Position numbers and translations under genes: made by a program
Notes under the pieces: model-generated
Seen by the model: only the letters and a program-made list of their open reading frames with translations
Databases searched by the model: none
What the model was told of the DNA's origin: nothing
In this document: in pieces, positions 19,688-29,889 of the stretch
Numbering within the stretch: position 1 is the stretch's first letter
How the letters are laid out: each line of letters starts with the position of its first letter
DNA from: Echinicola rosea
GTDB taxonomy: Bacteria; Bacteroidota; Bacteroidia; Cytophagales; Cyclobacteriaceae
Assembly: GCF_005281475.1 (NCBI RefSeq)
Contig: NZ_CP040106.1
Coordinates: forward strand, 5,508,001 to 5,572,000
Reading direction: 5' to 3'
Length of the DNA stretch: 64,000 bases

Positions 19688-21214
19688 CTACTTTCTTTCG
19701 GTATCAAAATTTTTATTGCTTATTTCCCGAAATTCCTCCAGCGATTTATCATCACCATATTTCTCCATCAATGATGTTAGGTCCTTTTTTAGATGATCGA
19801 CTACATCAGCATATTCTGGATTGTCAATTATATTATTTAACTGCCCTGGATCATTCTCATTATCGTATAGCTCCCACTCATCCACATTTAAATAGAAATG
19901 CGCCAGGGTATAGCGATCGGTCCTTATACCGTAATGGGGCTGTACATGGTGCCACATGGGAAATTCATAATAATGATAATATAGGCCATTTCTCCAATTT
20001 TCAGGCTCATCCCCCATTAGTATTGAGGCAAAACTCTCTCCTTGGGTTTTATGTTCTGTATCAATACCGGCGACATCCAATAGTGTGGCCGCAAAATCGA
20101 TATTTCCAATTATGTCGCCACTTTCTGATCCCGCTTTTACTTTATTCGGATACCTAACTATAAAGGGCATTCGAAGCGATTCCTCATAAATAAAACGTTT
20201 ATCAAAAAATCCATGTTCACCAAGAAAGAACCCTTGATCCGAAGTTATAACGATCATTGTATTAGCTGTCAAGCCATGTTCATCCAGATAATCCAATACC
20301 CTTCCAATATTGTCGTCTACCGATTTCACTGTAGCGAGATAATCTTTTATAAAACTTTGGTACCGCCACTTCTTGGTCTCTTCTTTACTCATTCTTTTAG
20401 GGGTTTCTAAGAAAAGGTGCTCCATTTCCATCTCGGTGTCCCCTGCAGTGTTTTCCCTTCCTGTATAATTGTCATCAAAGGTTGATGGATAGGGCATTTC
20501 AAGGTCTTTCCATAAATCCAAATAAATGCTGTCCCTCACCCAGGAGCGATGAGGGGCCTTATATTGCAACAACATCAAGAATGGCTTTTGGGACTTTTGG
20601 GTACTGTCTAACCAATCCAGGGCAAAATCTGTGGTAAGGTTGGTGGCATATCCCTTTGTATTAACTTTTTTTCCATTCTCATTATATACTGGATCCCAAT
20701 AAACCCCCTGTTGTCCACCGATATGGTGATCATGATATTTGTAGGTATCAAAACCTTGTGGTTCACTATTGAGATGCCATTTTCCAAATAGGCTGGTTGC
20801 ATATCCCGCCTTTTGAAACTCCTGGGGAAATGTCCATTGGCTGGCATCGAACGCTCCTCCTTCCCAATTTTTATAATAGCCGTTGCGGTGGCTATAGTCT
20901 CCTGTAAGGATCGCAGCCCTGCTTGGCCCGCAAATTGCATTTGTACATAGTACATCATGGAACAACATTCCTTCTTTGGCAAGCCTGTCTATATTTGGGG
21001 TGTCCGAAATTCCTTTAAACCGTTCATTATAGGCAGTAATCGCCTGAGTGGTTAGATCATCAGCCATTATATATATGATATTGGGACGACCATTTTTTTG
21101 CCCTTCCTTACTGCCATCATGCTTTTCTGCCTTGCAGGATTCAAAAACAAGACCAAAAAGAATAAATGCTATCAAATTTGATGGCCTAAGGATATTATGG
21201 ATTTTATTTTTCAT
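19688..21214 (-). CDS. Family S1 (formylglycine) sulfatase, secreted
   Basis: A 508-residue arylsulfatase-fold enzyme that removes sulfate esters from a glycan. The N-terminus has a lipobox-like VFESC, so it may be a lipoprotein. The metal-binding start of the fold is PNIIYIMADD. The formylglycine motif is C-G-P-S-R with Cys95 (CICGPSRAAILTG), followed by LFGKWHLN, APHRSW and ITSDQGFFLGEHG. The overall pattern resembles N-acetylglucosamine-6-sulfatases (subfamily S1_11 is my best guess). Conversion of Cys to formylglycine needs a maturation enzyme not present in this window. Its presence among mannosidases points to a sulfated glycan. Confidence 0.93.
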   Translation of the reverse strand: MKNKIHNILRPSNLIAFILFGLVFESCKAEKHDGSKEGQKNGRPNIIYIMADDLTTQAITAYNERFKGISDTPNIDRLAKEGMLFHDVLCTNAICGPSRAAILTGDYSHRNGYYKNWEGGAFDASQWTFPQEFQKAGYATSLFGKWHLNSEPQGFDTYKYHDHHIGGQQGVYWDPVYNENGKKVNTKGYATNLTTDFALDWLDSTQKSQKPFLMLLQYKAPHRSWVRDSIYLDLWKDLEMPYPSTFDDNYTGRENTAGDTEMEMEHLFLETPKRMSKEETKKWRYQSFIKDYLATVKSVDDNIGRVLDYLDEHGLTANTMIVITSDQGFFLGEHGFFDKRFIYEESLRMPFIVRYPNKVKAGSESGDIIGNIDFAATLLDVAGIDTEHKTQGESFASILMGDEPENWRNGLYYHYYEFPMWHHVQPHYGIRTDRYTLAHFYLNVDEWELYDNENDPGQLNNIIDNPEYADVVDHLKKDLTSLMEKYGDDKSLEEFREISNKNFDTERK

Positions 21215-21325
21215 CTAATTTTTTATTCAATTCAGAAATTAACGCCCCCTTAACGTTTCGATTTCATAACGTGGGTTCCGCCCTACCCATTATTTACCGA
21301 AAATTCTTCATGGGACTAGTTATCA

Positions 21326-22450
21326 TTAATTTGCCTGCGGATGCCTGGGAACTGTTTCCAGCTGACGCAAGGAAAATGCATAGGCCCCAATGGCAATGGC
21401 CCGATTGGTACCTAACCGCGACAGTCCAATGGGTATTTTCTTTTCTGGTCGATACCAGACTGTTTCGCCAGCACAAAAGGGCACCTCTATTTCATAGACC
21501 TTATCGGTGATGAAACGCGTCCAGGACTCCACGTCGTCCACATTATAAACTTGGGAGACAACTCTGGGGACCTTTTTGCCTTGATCCATCTCTATTAATC
21601 CATTCAAATGGCCCATGACCTTGGGAAGGACCAAAGAAGAAGCCCCTGCTATCCCTCCCCCAATCACGACTGGCGTATCGATCAAGGTCATCACATGCGC
21701 AAGGGATTCGCCGATTACCACCGCCATATTCTCAAAAGCTTGATGGGCTATGTTCTGCTCCCCCGGTGTCCTGCCTATTGCAATATCAAAAATATCTTTA
21801 GGGCTGAGGTCCCTTTTTTCTCCTGTACTGTCTTTATAGAAATTTATAATCGCCCGGATACTTACCGATTCTTCCGCAATCAATTTTTGGTTGAGCAGAT
21901 TTCTGGTCAACCAAATTTCTCCTGAGGCAGAATTGTCCCCACGACAAAGTTGACCGTTTATGACCAATCCTCCACCAAAGCCGGTCCCCAAAGTGACGCC
22001 AAACAGGTTTTTGTATTCCCGATCAATTCCCAAAGTTTTCAGCTTCTCGTTGATCTCGGGTAAAAAACCTCCCATGGCCTCTCCATAGGTAAACAGGTCA
22101 CCATCATTGTTGATAAAAACCGGAAGGCCAAAAATGCCCTTTAACATACTTCCCAAAGCCACCCCTCCCCTAAAGGCCGGAAAATTCGGAGGGTCACCAA
22201 TAATGCCGTTCTTATAGTCTGCGGGACCTGGAAATGCCATACTGATCGCCACGGGAGGATCTGACAACAAATCCATAATTTGCTTGAACACTTCGCAAAT
22301 GGTCTTTAGGCATTTTTCCAAATCATCTGCATGGGATGGTCGTACCATTGGGCCTATAATTTCATTTCCCGCCTGATAAGCTGAAAAAACAAACGTGGTC
22401 CCTCCTGCATCCAAGGTCATCACCACCCTTTCATCACTATAAATGTTCAT
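21326..22450 (-). CDS. ROK-family sugar kinase
   Basis: A 374-residue cytoplasmic protein with the ROK ATPase fold: phosphate-1 motif TLDAGGTTFVFSAY, FPGPADYKNGI, NNDGDLFTYGEA with the catalytic Asp, and the glycine-rich GTGFGGGLVINGQL followed by ASGEIW. The classical ROK zinc-finger CxCGxxGC is not visible. There is no N-terminal HTH, so it is a kinase rather than a repressor. It probably phosphorylates the hexose delivered by the MFS porter; mannose or an amino sugar are candidates. It lies between GH92 and the sulfatase in block B. Confidence 0.88.
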   Translation of the reverse strand: MNIYSDERVVMTLDAGGTTFVFSAYQAGNEIIGPMVRPSHADDLEKCLKTICEVFKQIMDLLSDPPVAISMAFPGPADYKNGIIGDPPNFPAFRGGVALGSMLKGIFGLPVFINNDGDLFTYGEAMGGFLPEINEKLKTLGIDREYKNLFGVTLGTGFGGGLVINGQLCRGDNSASGEIWLTRNLLNQKLIAEESVSIRAIINFYKDSTGEKRDLSPKDIFDIAIGRTPGEQNIAHQAFENMAVVIGESLAHVMTLIDTPVVIGGGIAGASSLVLPKVMGHLNGLIEMDQGKKVPRVVSQVYNVDDVESWTRFITDKVYEIEVPFCAGETVWYRPEKKIPIGLSRLGTNRAIAIGAYAFSLRQLETVPRHPQAN

Positions 22451-22630
22451 TTTTGTATTTAAATGGTATGGTTGTGAATTTTTGATAAAAAAGGCTGTGC
22501 CATAACAAGGGATATCTTACCAAGCCCGGGCACACCATAATCGGTCAAATGGAAATTGATTGAATGCACCATTCCCCATCCCTTGAAAGCATGGTGATTC
22601 GCTTTTCCATTTTTCTCCTTCTCCACAGGC

Positions 22631-24958
22631 TTACTGACGGGTTTCAGTGGTAAAGGAAGAAGACTTTTCCAATTCAGAAAGTGAAAACGGCCTGTCTTCT
22701 TTGGCTACAGCGCGTGTCTTGTTAGGGCTACTCCCCATCATGAACAATAGCTTTCCTCCATTGACAATCTGGGAATAGGTAATGTAGTTTTTGGTAAACA
22801 GCTGCCCGTTCAAAGTAGCAGATTGGATATAGACATTATCGGCATCATTCTTTCTTGCCTCCACCACGAATTCCTTTCCATCTTCGAGTGTAAGGGTTAC
22901 CTTTTCAAACAGTGGACTTCCAATCACATACTGGTCAGTCCCCGGACAAACGCTATAAAAACCCATTGCACTCAATACATACCATGATGACATTCCTCCC
23001 TGATCCTCATCCCCCGGAAAGCCTTTTGGCGTAGGATGATATAGCTCCGTCATAATTTTCCTGACCCTTTGTTGTGTTTTCCATGGCTGTCCTATATAGT
23101 TGTACAGGTAGGCCACGTGCTGCACTGGTTGGTTGCCATGGGCATACTGTCCCATATTGGCCAATTCCATTTCCCTCATTTCATGGATCACTTCCCCATA
23201 ATGCCCCACATCATATACCGATGGCATGGAAAAGAAAGTATCCAATTTTTTGGTAAACGGCCCCTCTCCTCCCATCAAATTCACCAGGCCATTGATATCA
23301 TGAAAAACGGACCAGGAATACTGCCAGGCATTTGCTTCGGTAAAAGGGTCCCCCCAAGCGATGGGGCTGAAATCCTCTCCCAAGGCCCATTCCCCGTTCC
23401 TTTTTTTGCCACGCATAAATCCAGTCCCCGGGTCATAGATGTTTTTGTAATTGTACATCTGCCGGCCAAATATCCGCGCATAATGTTCATTGCCTATGGA
23501 TTTGGCGATTTGATAACCACAGAAGTCGTCATAGCTATATTCCAAGGTTTTGGCAGCACTTTCCCCAACCACCTTATAGGGAATATAGCCCAGTTCAAAC
23601 CAGTCTTTATGGGCTTCCCTTCCATTGGAACCTCCCCAAGGTCCTTTATTGGTAATTTCATGGAAATAGGCTTCCAAGGCCTCTGTTGCATCAAAGCCTC
23701 CCACTCCCTTGACATGTGCATCTGCCAAAAGGGAAATCGCATGGTTTCCGATCATAATACCCGATGTACCGGGACAGGACCAAGTCGGCAAGAATCCACT
23801 TTGCTTCTGTGCATCCAAAAGAGACTGCATATACCTTGCCTGCATGGTAGGATGTAGTATATTGCTCAAGGGAAACTGTGCCCTGAACGTATCCCAAAAC
23901 CCATTATCGGTATACATATAGCCTTCATGTATTTCACCATCATAGGGACTGAAGTAGTATGGTTTACCTTCTTCATTTATTTCAAAGAACCGGTGGGAAA
24001 ATAGGTTTGCCCTAAAGAGACAGGAGTAAAACGTGGCACGGTCTTTTTCATTTCCCCCTTCTACCAATACCCTGCCCATCAATTCATTCCATGTGTCTTT
24101 TGCTTCCTTTTTGGTCTGGTCCAGGTTTTCATGATCTTCTAATTCCTGCTTCATATTAAGATGCGCTTGCGCTGGACTTATATAGGAAGAAGCTATTTTC
24201 ACCTGTACCACCGTTCCCGGTTTGAACTGGACAAATGCTCCCTTACCATCACCTTCGGCATTCTTTGCTCCCTTTTGGACACTGTTTTCCTTGTTTTCCC
24301 AGGTACCATACGATAAAAATGGCCGGTCAAACTGCAGTTCAAAATATGCCCTGAAATTATCCGGTACCAGCAGCCCATTGTTCACCCATCCGGTGATTTT
24401 TCTGGACTCGGGATCAATTTTAATCGAACTTTGCTCGGTATATCCATCCAATACCAAAAAGGCTTCCTCTCCCTTTGGAAAAGAAAATCGCATATGCCCT
24501 CCTCGGGTAACCGGAGAGATTTCGGCCTTGACCCCGTTGTCCAGCTCCACCCTGTAATAATGGGGACGGGCAGTTTCATTTTGGTGATTAAAAGCCGTAG
24601 CGCGTTCATTTTCATTTACCACCAATTCCCCAATAACGGGCATCAGGGAAAAGGTGGCATAATCATTTACCCAAGGACTGCACTGATGGACTTGCTGGAA
24701 GCCACGAATGGTTTCCGCTTTATATTGATATTTCCATCCATCGCCATTCTTACCGGTCTGTGCGGAAAAAGAATGGACAGGAAAAGGCATGGCGACTGTA
24801 GGATAAGTATTTCCATAACTCAGGGACCATTCTGAATCGGTTCCTTGCCTGGTATCTACCAAGCTCACCAAATCCGGTGTTTTTTTGGGAGCAGTGAAAG
24901 CACAATTTAGGATTGCCAGACAGGCCAAAAGGCTCAGTTGAATAGGTTTGATATTCAC
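22631..24958 (-). CDS. GH92 family alpha-mannosidase (divergent)
   Basis: A 775-residue secreted calcium-dependent exo-alpha-mannosidase-like enzyme. Signal peptide ends near NCAFTA. GH92 hallmarks: VDTRQGTDS and GNTYPTVAMPF near the N-terminus, DNGFWDTFRAQFPL, EANAWQYSWSVFHDI (predicted acid Glu), and DEDQGGMSSWYVLSAMGFY. The first segment departs from the usual NPFIGT and PFG patterns, unlike the second GH92 at 40580-42928, so specificity may differ. It directly follows the SusC gene in block B. GH92 members typically cleave alpha-1,2, 1,3 or 1,4 mannosides; the linkage is not deducible here. Confidence 0.92.
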   Translation of the reverse strand: MNIKPIQLSLLACLAILNCAFTAPKKTPDLVSLVDTRQGTDSEWSLSYGNTYPTVAMPFPVHSFSAQTGKNGDGWKYQYKAETIRGFQQVHQCSPWVNDYATFSLMPVIGELVVNENERATAFNHQNETARPHYYRVELDNGVKAEISPVTRGGHMRFSFPKGEEAFLVLDGYTEQSSIKIDPESRKITGWVNNGLLVPDNFRAYFELQFDRPFLSYGTWENKENSVQKGAKNAEGDGKGAFVQFKPGTVVQVKIASSYISPAQAHLNMKQELEDHENLDQTKKEAKDTWNELMGRVLVEGGNEKDRATFYSCLFRANLFSHRFFEINEEGKPYYFSPYDGEIHEGYMYTDNGFWDTFRAQFPLSNILHPTMQARYMQSLLDAQKQSGFLPTWSCPGTSGIMIGNHAISLLADAHVKGVGGFDATEALEAYFHEITNKGPWGGSNGREAHKDWFELGYIPYKVVGESAAKTLEYSYDDFCGYQIAKSIGNEHYARIFGRQMYNYKNIYDPGTGFMRGKKRNGEWALGEDFSPIAWGDPFTEANAWQYSWSVFHDINGLVNLMGGEGPFTKKLDTFFSMPSVYDVGHYGEVIHEMREMELANMGQYAHGNQPVQHVAYLYNYIGQPWKTQQRVRKIMTELYHPTPKGFPGDEDQGGMSSWYVLSAMGFYSVCPGTDQYVIGSPLFEKVTLTLEDGKEFVVEARKNDADNVYIQSATLNGQLFTKNYITYSQIVNGGKLLFMMGSSPNKTRAVAKEDRPFSLSELEKSSSFTTETRQ

Positions 24959-24983
24959 AGGTTTTATTTTTTAATGAGTAATG

Positions 24984-27900
24984 TTAGAAGGTAATCTGCA
25001 AGCCCAGATTCAGCACCCTCTGGTTCAAATAAGCATCCCCAGCGGTATTGGTACTGATCTCTGGATCCTGCTGGTATTTATCATAGCTCGTCCAGGTAAA
25101 CAGGTTATAGGCATTGAGGTAAAACCTGGTTTTGTTGATGCCCCATGGCAACTTGCTGGCAGGCAACTCATAGCCGATATCAATGGTTTTTAGTCGGATA
25201 TACCAAGCATCAATCAACCAAAAATCAGATGGATAGGCTGCACTGCTGTTTACGGTTGTCGGATTGGTGGTCAACCTGGGGAAAGTAGCCGTATCCGCAG
25301 TTTCTGGAGTCCACCTTTCTAGGTGAATTGGCTGAAACTGGCTTTTAAAGGACTCTATACCTGTCCCCACTACGCTAAAGCTGTATCCAAAAGACCCTTG
25401 AAACAGGAAGCTAGCACTGATACCCTTATAGAAGAAATTAGTGGACCAGCCCAATGTGGTATTGGGAAGGTTGGGCATGCCAATGGGGCCTTGATCAATA
25501 TTATCCAAAATCCCATCTCCATTCAGGTCCTTGTATTTTAGGTCGCCGGCCTGGACAGGAACATCATTTTGGGGAACAGCGACATTGTTGTTTGGATCGG
25601 CATCATTCAATGTTGCAATATCCTCATCTGTATAAAACCCTTCAAAGGTATATCCAAAGGGCTGTCCTATGGACTCCCCCGTTTCTGCTAACCAGGGATA
25701 GGCCTGCTGGGCCTCTGCCTTGTATAAAATTTTGTTTTTCGCATAGGAGAACACAAAATTCGTACTGATTTCCAAGCCCTTACGATTGTAAAAACGATAC
25801 CCTATCTGGCCGTCAAATCCTTGATTTTGGGTCTCGGCAACGTTGGTCGGTGCTACCCCGACCCCCAACATAAGCGGGATATCCTCCTTGGTCACCAATT
25901 GGTCAAATCGGTACTCATGGAAATAGTCAATGGTAAAGGTCACTCGGTTGTTGAATAGGTCCCCGTCAACGCCCACATCAAATTTCCTTGACTTTTCCCA
26001 AGTAACATTGGGATTGCCCAGGTCACCTTCATAAATAGTTGGATAGCCAATGCCCGCTGTCTCCCCTAGCGTATAGCCTCCCCCATTATAATATACCTGT
26101 CTGTAAAGATACCGGTCTCCAGTGGTCCTGTCCGAGCCCACCAACCCGTAGGACATCCGTAACTTCAATAAATCCACCTTGGGAAACTTTTCCTTAAAAA
26201 AGGGTTCTTGCGAAATGCTGTATCCAAGCCCCAATGCAGGGAAGAAGCCGTAGCGCTCACCGCTCTCAAACCTGTCGGTACCATTATAGCCCAGGTTAAA
26301 ATCAATCAAGAATTTATCCTTATAGGTATAGGCCGTTTTAGCGGTAAAGCCCTGGAAATTATTCGGTACTGCTGCCCACGAAACGGCGGTGCTGCTCTGG
26401 CGGTTGAATAAAAAGGTACCGGCTACAGAGTGGTCCTCATCAAAGGTATTGCTGTAATTCAAAAAGGCCTGCAGGTTGATATTTTTTGAACTGTAATTTT
26501 GGTTTCCCAAAACGGCATAGGTACCGTAGGCATAATTTCCCCTCGGATCGATCGAATAGGTATCGGATTCAGGATCATAATGATAGGTAGGGTACGAGCT
26601 CCTGAATACCTGACGGTTGTTTTCTTCTATGCTGGAATAAGCAATTCTTGCCTCAGCACTCAAGCCTTTGGTAATAAAACCAAGGTCCTGGTCAAAGCCA
26701 AACAAAAAATTCATATCGGTCCTTCTTGTTCTGGAATATCCCCCATTGGCTATCCTTGCATTGATGGTAGGCAATTTCTCATCAGTGTCATAAGCATAGG
26801 TATAGGATCCATCTGGGTTAAGTGGAGGAGCCGAATAAGGTCTGATTTTGGCAAAATTATATATTTCTGAAACCACATTCTGTCCTCTTGGTTCGTTGAT
26901 ATTCATAAACCTGGTGGTCACATCAAGCCTAAGGCTGGTAGTTTTGGAAACATCAAAATCCAGATTTGTCCTATAATTGAACCTGCGGTAGAAATAATTG
27001 TTGTTCACCTCATTATTTGGATCAGAAAAATCCTTCACCAGGCCATTCTGGCTGAACGCACCTCCATTGATAAAGTACCTAAGTTTATCATCCCCACCTG
27101 AAATATCCAAATTGGCATTTCTTTGTGATGCAAATTGCTTAAATACCACATCATACCAATTCACATCCGGATGGCCATATGGATCGGTACCGTTTTTGAA
27201 CGCCTCTAGGTCCTGTTCGTTGAAGGGTTCATTTAGACCATCGTTCCTATAGGCCTCGTTCACCAAAGTGGCCGTATTATATGCGTCGAGAAAGGAGGGG
27301 CGCCTGACGGGAGTCTGAAACCCTTGCTCCACCCTAAGGTTGATCTTTGGTGCTCCCTTTGTACCTCTTCGGGTCTTTACCACCAATACCCCATTGGCTC
27401 CCTTTATCCCATATATAGCGGTTGTAGAGGCATCCTTTAGAATGGAAATACTTTCTATTTCGTTGACATTGATCTGGGAAAGTTGGTCATAGGAATACTG
27501 GATATCGTCCACGATGATCAAGGGCTCATTTCCCGCCGGATTCAAGGAGCTCACCCCACGTATGAAGAAATCCGATGCATCCCTGCCGGGCTGGCCGGAG
27601 CGTTGTTGACTGAAGAAGCCCGGCATTCTGCCCTGTAAGGTATTTTGTACACTTGGAGTGGGGATATCCCTGATATCCGCCCCCTTTACCGCACTGACCG
27701 CACCGGTCATGGTGATACGCTTGGCTTCTCCAAATCCTACCACTACTACTTCATCCAATGCCGTTTCGTCCATCTGCAATACCACATCCAATTGGGTCCT
27801 GTTTCCCACCTCAAATTCCTGGGGAAGGAACCCTACAAAGGAAAATACCACCACATCCCCGGGGGCCACATTAATCCTATAGGTACCGTCTATCTCGGTT

Positions 27901-28064
27901 GTGGTGCCGTGGGGATTTTCCCCTTTTACCACTACAGTAGCTCCGGGAAGTGTCTCCCCATCAGATGAGCTGACAGTCCCGCTCAATATGCTATTTTGAG
28001 CCAAGGCAGCAGAAGCAACTCCGCACACCAGCAATAGGCATAATTGTATAATCTTTTTCATCAT
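24984..28064 (-). CDS. SusC/RagA TonB-dependent receptor, block B second copy
   Basis: A 1026-residue porin-like importer with signal peptide (ALAQ), carboxypeptidase-regulatory domain (LSGTVSSSDGETLPGATVVV), plug (LDEVVVVGFGEAKR, ISILKDASTTAIYGIKGANG) and beta-barrel ending in LGLQITF. The frame also allows a GTG at 28067; ATG at 28064 or 28061 is preferred. It is preceded by a SusD gene (39-bp gap) rather than followed by one, the reverse of the standard susC-susD order. GH92 follows 25 bp downstream. Confidence 0.94.
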   Translation of the reverse strand: MMKKIIQLCLLLVCGVASAALAQNSILSGTVSSSDGETLPGATVVVKGENPHGTTTEIDGTYRINVAPGDVVVFSFVGFLPQEFEVGNRTQLDVVLQMDETALDEVVVVGFGEAKRITMTGAVSAVKGADIRDIPTPSVQNTLQGRMPGFFSQQRSGQPGRDASDFFIRGVSSLNPAGNEPLIIVDDIQYSYDQLSQINVNEIESISILKDASTTAIYGIKGANGVLVVKTRRGTKGAPKINLRVEQGFQTPVRRPSFLDAYNTATLVNEAYRNDGLNEPFNEQDLEAFKNGTDPYGHPDVNWYDVVFKQFASQRNANLDISGGDDKLRYFINGGAFSQNGLVKDFSDPNNEVNNNYFYRRFNYRTNLDFDVSKTTSLRLDVTTRFMNINEPRGQNVVSEIYNFAKIRPYSAPPLNPDGSYTYAYDTDEKLPTINARIANGGYSRTRRTDMNFLFGFDQDLGFITKGLSAEARIAYSSIEENNRQVFRSSYPTYHYDPESDTYSIDPRGNYAYGTYAVLGNQNYSSKNINLQAFLNYSNTFDEDHSVAGTFLFNRQSSTAVSWAAVPNNFQGFTAKTAYTYKDKFLIDFNLGYNGTDRFESGERYGFFPALGLGYSISQEPFFKEKFPKVDLLKLRMSYGLVGSDRTTGDRYLYRQVYYNGGGYTLGETAGIGYPTIYEGDLGNPNVTWEKSRKFDVGVDGDLFNNRVTFTIDYFHEYRFDQLVTKEDIPLMLGVGVAPTNVAETQNQGFDGQIGYRFYNRKGLEISTNFVFSYAKNKILYKAEAQQAYPWLAETGESIGQPFGYTFEGFYTDEDIATLNDADPNNNVAVPQNDVPVQAGDLKYKDLNGDGILDNIDQGPIGMPNLPNTTLGWSTNFFYKGISASFLFQGSFGYSFSVVGTGIESFKSQFQPIHLERWTPETADTATFPRLTTNPTTVNSSAAYPSDFWLIDAWYIRLKTIDIGYELPASKLPWGINKTRFYLNAYNLFTWTSYDKYQQDPEISTNTAGDAYLNQRVLNLGLQITF

Positions 28065-28103
28065 CACTTGATTTAAAGCCTTGTAAATAGTCCTACCTGG
28101 ATT

Positions 28104-29867
28104 TTACCACCCTGGATTTTGGACCATATTTTTATTGTTCAAAATCTCAGAATAAGGAATAGGGTAAAAGTACCTTCTCTCCTCAAAATCCAATTCCAGT
28201 AAATCCACCTCATTCACATTAAAACCTGTAGGTGTCTTTACCAGTACCAGTCCCCTAACCGGGTTCTCCGCGCTATAGACTTCCGTTGCTTTTTTCCATC
28301 TTCTGAGATCCCAATAGCGATGCTCTTCAAAGGCAAATTCAACCCGCTTTTCATTATGGATCACCTCCCGCATGGCTTCTTTGGTCAGCCCCTGGGGCAG
28401 GCCAAACCTTCCATCGATTCCCGGATCTATGCCGGCCCGCTCCCGAAGGGTAAAAATGACCTCCTCTACCTCCGGGGTCGGTCCGGAAACCTCATTCTGG
28501 GCTTCTGCAAAGCTTATCAATACTTCTGCATACCGCAATTCGATCCAATTGTGCCTTACATTTGCATAAGCATCCTGGTTTTCGAAATTGCCCATGAACT
28601 TTCTCATATAATAGCTCGTCTTGGTTTTTTGACTTGCCCCGTTTGGGTTGTCCTTTCCTCCTTCAAAGGTTTCTATTTCTTTGTTTAGCCACGTGGCGGC
28701 GTTATGGAGGATGGTTGCCTGAAGCCTTGGATCCCGATTTTCATATGGTCTAAAGGGCAAATAACTATAGGCGGAAGTAGGGTCATCAATGCGCTTCCCG
28801 TCTTTCATCAAAAAGGCATCCACCAAGTTTTGGCTGGGACTGGTCCTTCCCTGGCCCAGGTTGTTTCCGGAGTATCCTACAGGTCCATTGGTTGCCTCTA
28901 TATTGGTATTATTCCCCCCTTGTCTAAAAAAGATGATTTCCGGATTACCGTCAGTTATAAAAACATTCTTAAAGCTTGGATTCAGGGAAAAGTTATGCCC
29001 ATAATTGTCCATAAAATACCTGGCAGCATCTGCCGCCCTCTGCCAACGCTGGGCGTCATACTGGGCATATCCCAATAATACTTTCTCATCTGCTGACTGT
29101 CCTATATTCCCACCATTGAACAATGGGCTTGCCGCATAAAGCAATACCCTGACCCTTAGGGCCGCTGCTGCTTCTGCGGTCACGACATGGGCCTCACTGG
29201 TAGGATCGGCCAGCGGATAGGTCCTGAGTCCATCTTCAATATCTTCCAACTCCCATACGATATATTCCAAGCACTCCTCGAAGGAATCCCGGGGCAATTC
29301 CAGGTCATCTTCCAGGCCCAACACCTCATCACCTATCAGCGGCATCCCCCCAAAACGCTTAAGCAGTTCAAAATAATGATAGGCCCTTATAAACCGTGCT
29401 TCATTTTTCCAGGCTATGTTAAGCGGCTTACCATTGCCGAAGGTATCCTTCAATGGGACCCTGTCAATATTGGCAATAAAAACATTGGCCATTCTTATTG
29501 CCTGATAGTTGTTTGCCAGGTTCATTACCGAGCCAATGGTATTGGTCTGGGTATACCTTCCCATTGCCAGGCGGTCCACATCAGATTCATTGATCGTGGA
29601 AGACATGGCATCATCGGTAGCTGCATCGAGATAGTCACCCCCTACCCTATTGTGCCTATTGTACAGGGTACTATAAATCGCAGCCAAGTTTTGTCTCGCC
29701 TGAATGCCAAGTGAATCTGTCGTGGAAAAAACGAAGTCCTCTGTAAACTGTTCCACCGGTATGGCCTCAAAATCCTGTTCGCAAGAACTAAAGGCCATTA
29801 TTGTTGCACAAAGGCAAACCACCTTCAATCCATCACATAAACTATTTTTATAAAGTCTTTTCATCAT
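28104..29867 (-). CDS. SusD/RagB-family lipoprotein, block B second copy
   Basis: A 587-residue surface glycan-binding lipoprotein. Signal and lipobox end at Cys29 (MAFSSC). SusD features: WKNEARFIRAYHYFELLKRFGG in the TPR region, ALRVRVLLYAASPLFNGG, RYAEVLISFAEAQNEV, and the terminal FYPIPYSEILNNKNMVQNPGW pattern. It follows the SusC at 29890 by 22 bp, forming a canonical SusC-SusD pair, and precedes another SusC. Confidence 0.95.
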   Translation of the reverse strand: MMKRLYKNSLCDGLKVVCLCATIMAFSSCEQDFEAIPVEQFTEDFVFSTTDSLGIQARQNLAAIYSTLYNRHNRVGGDYLDAATDDAMSSTINESDVDRLAMGRYTQTNTIGSVMNLANNYQAIRMANVFIANIDRVPLKDTFGNGKPLNIAWKNEARFIRAYHYFELLKRFGGMPLIGDEVLGLEDDLELPRDSFEECLEYIVWELEDIEDGLRTYPLADPTSEAHVVTAEAAAALRVRVLLYAASPLFNGGNIGQSADEKVLLGYAQYDAQRWQRAADAARYFMDNYGHNFSLNPSFKNVFITDGNPEIIFFRQGGNNTNIEATNGPVGYSGNNLGQGRTSPSQNLVDAFLMKDGKRIDDPTSAYSYLPFRPYENRDPRLQATILHNAATWLNKEIETFEGGKDNPNGASQKTKTSYYMRKFMGNFENQDAYANVRHNWIELRYAEVLISFAEAQNEVSGPTPEVEEVIFTLRERAGIDPGIDGRFGLPQGLTKEAMREVIHNEKRVEFAFEEHRYWDLRRWKKATEVYSAENPVRGLVLVKTPTGFNVNEVDLLELDFEERRYFYPIPYSEILNNKNMVQNPGW

Positions 29868-29889
29868 TAGGTTGGTTTTGGGTTAAAGC

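Noticed and set aside
23069..23857. 262-codon plus-strand ORF
   Set aside because: Antisense to a well-supported GH92 gene; no coherent domain.
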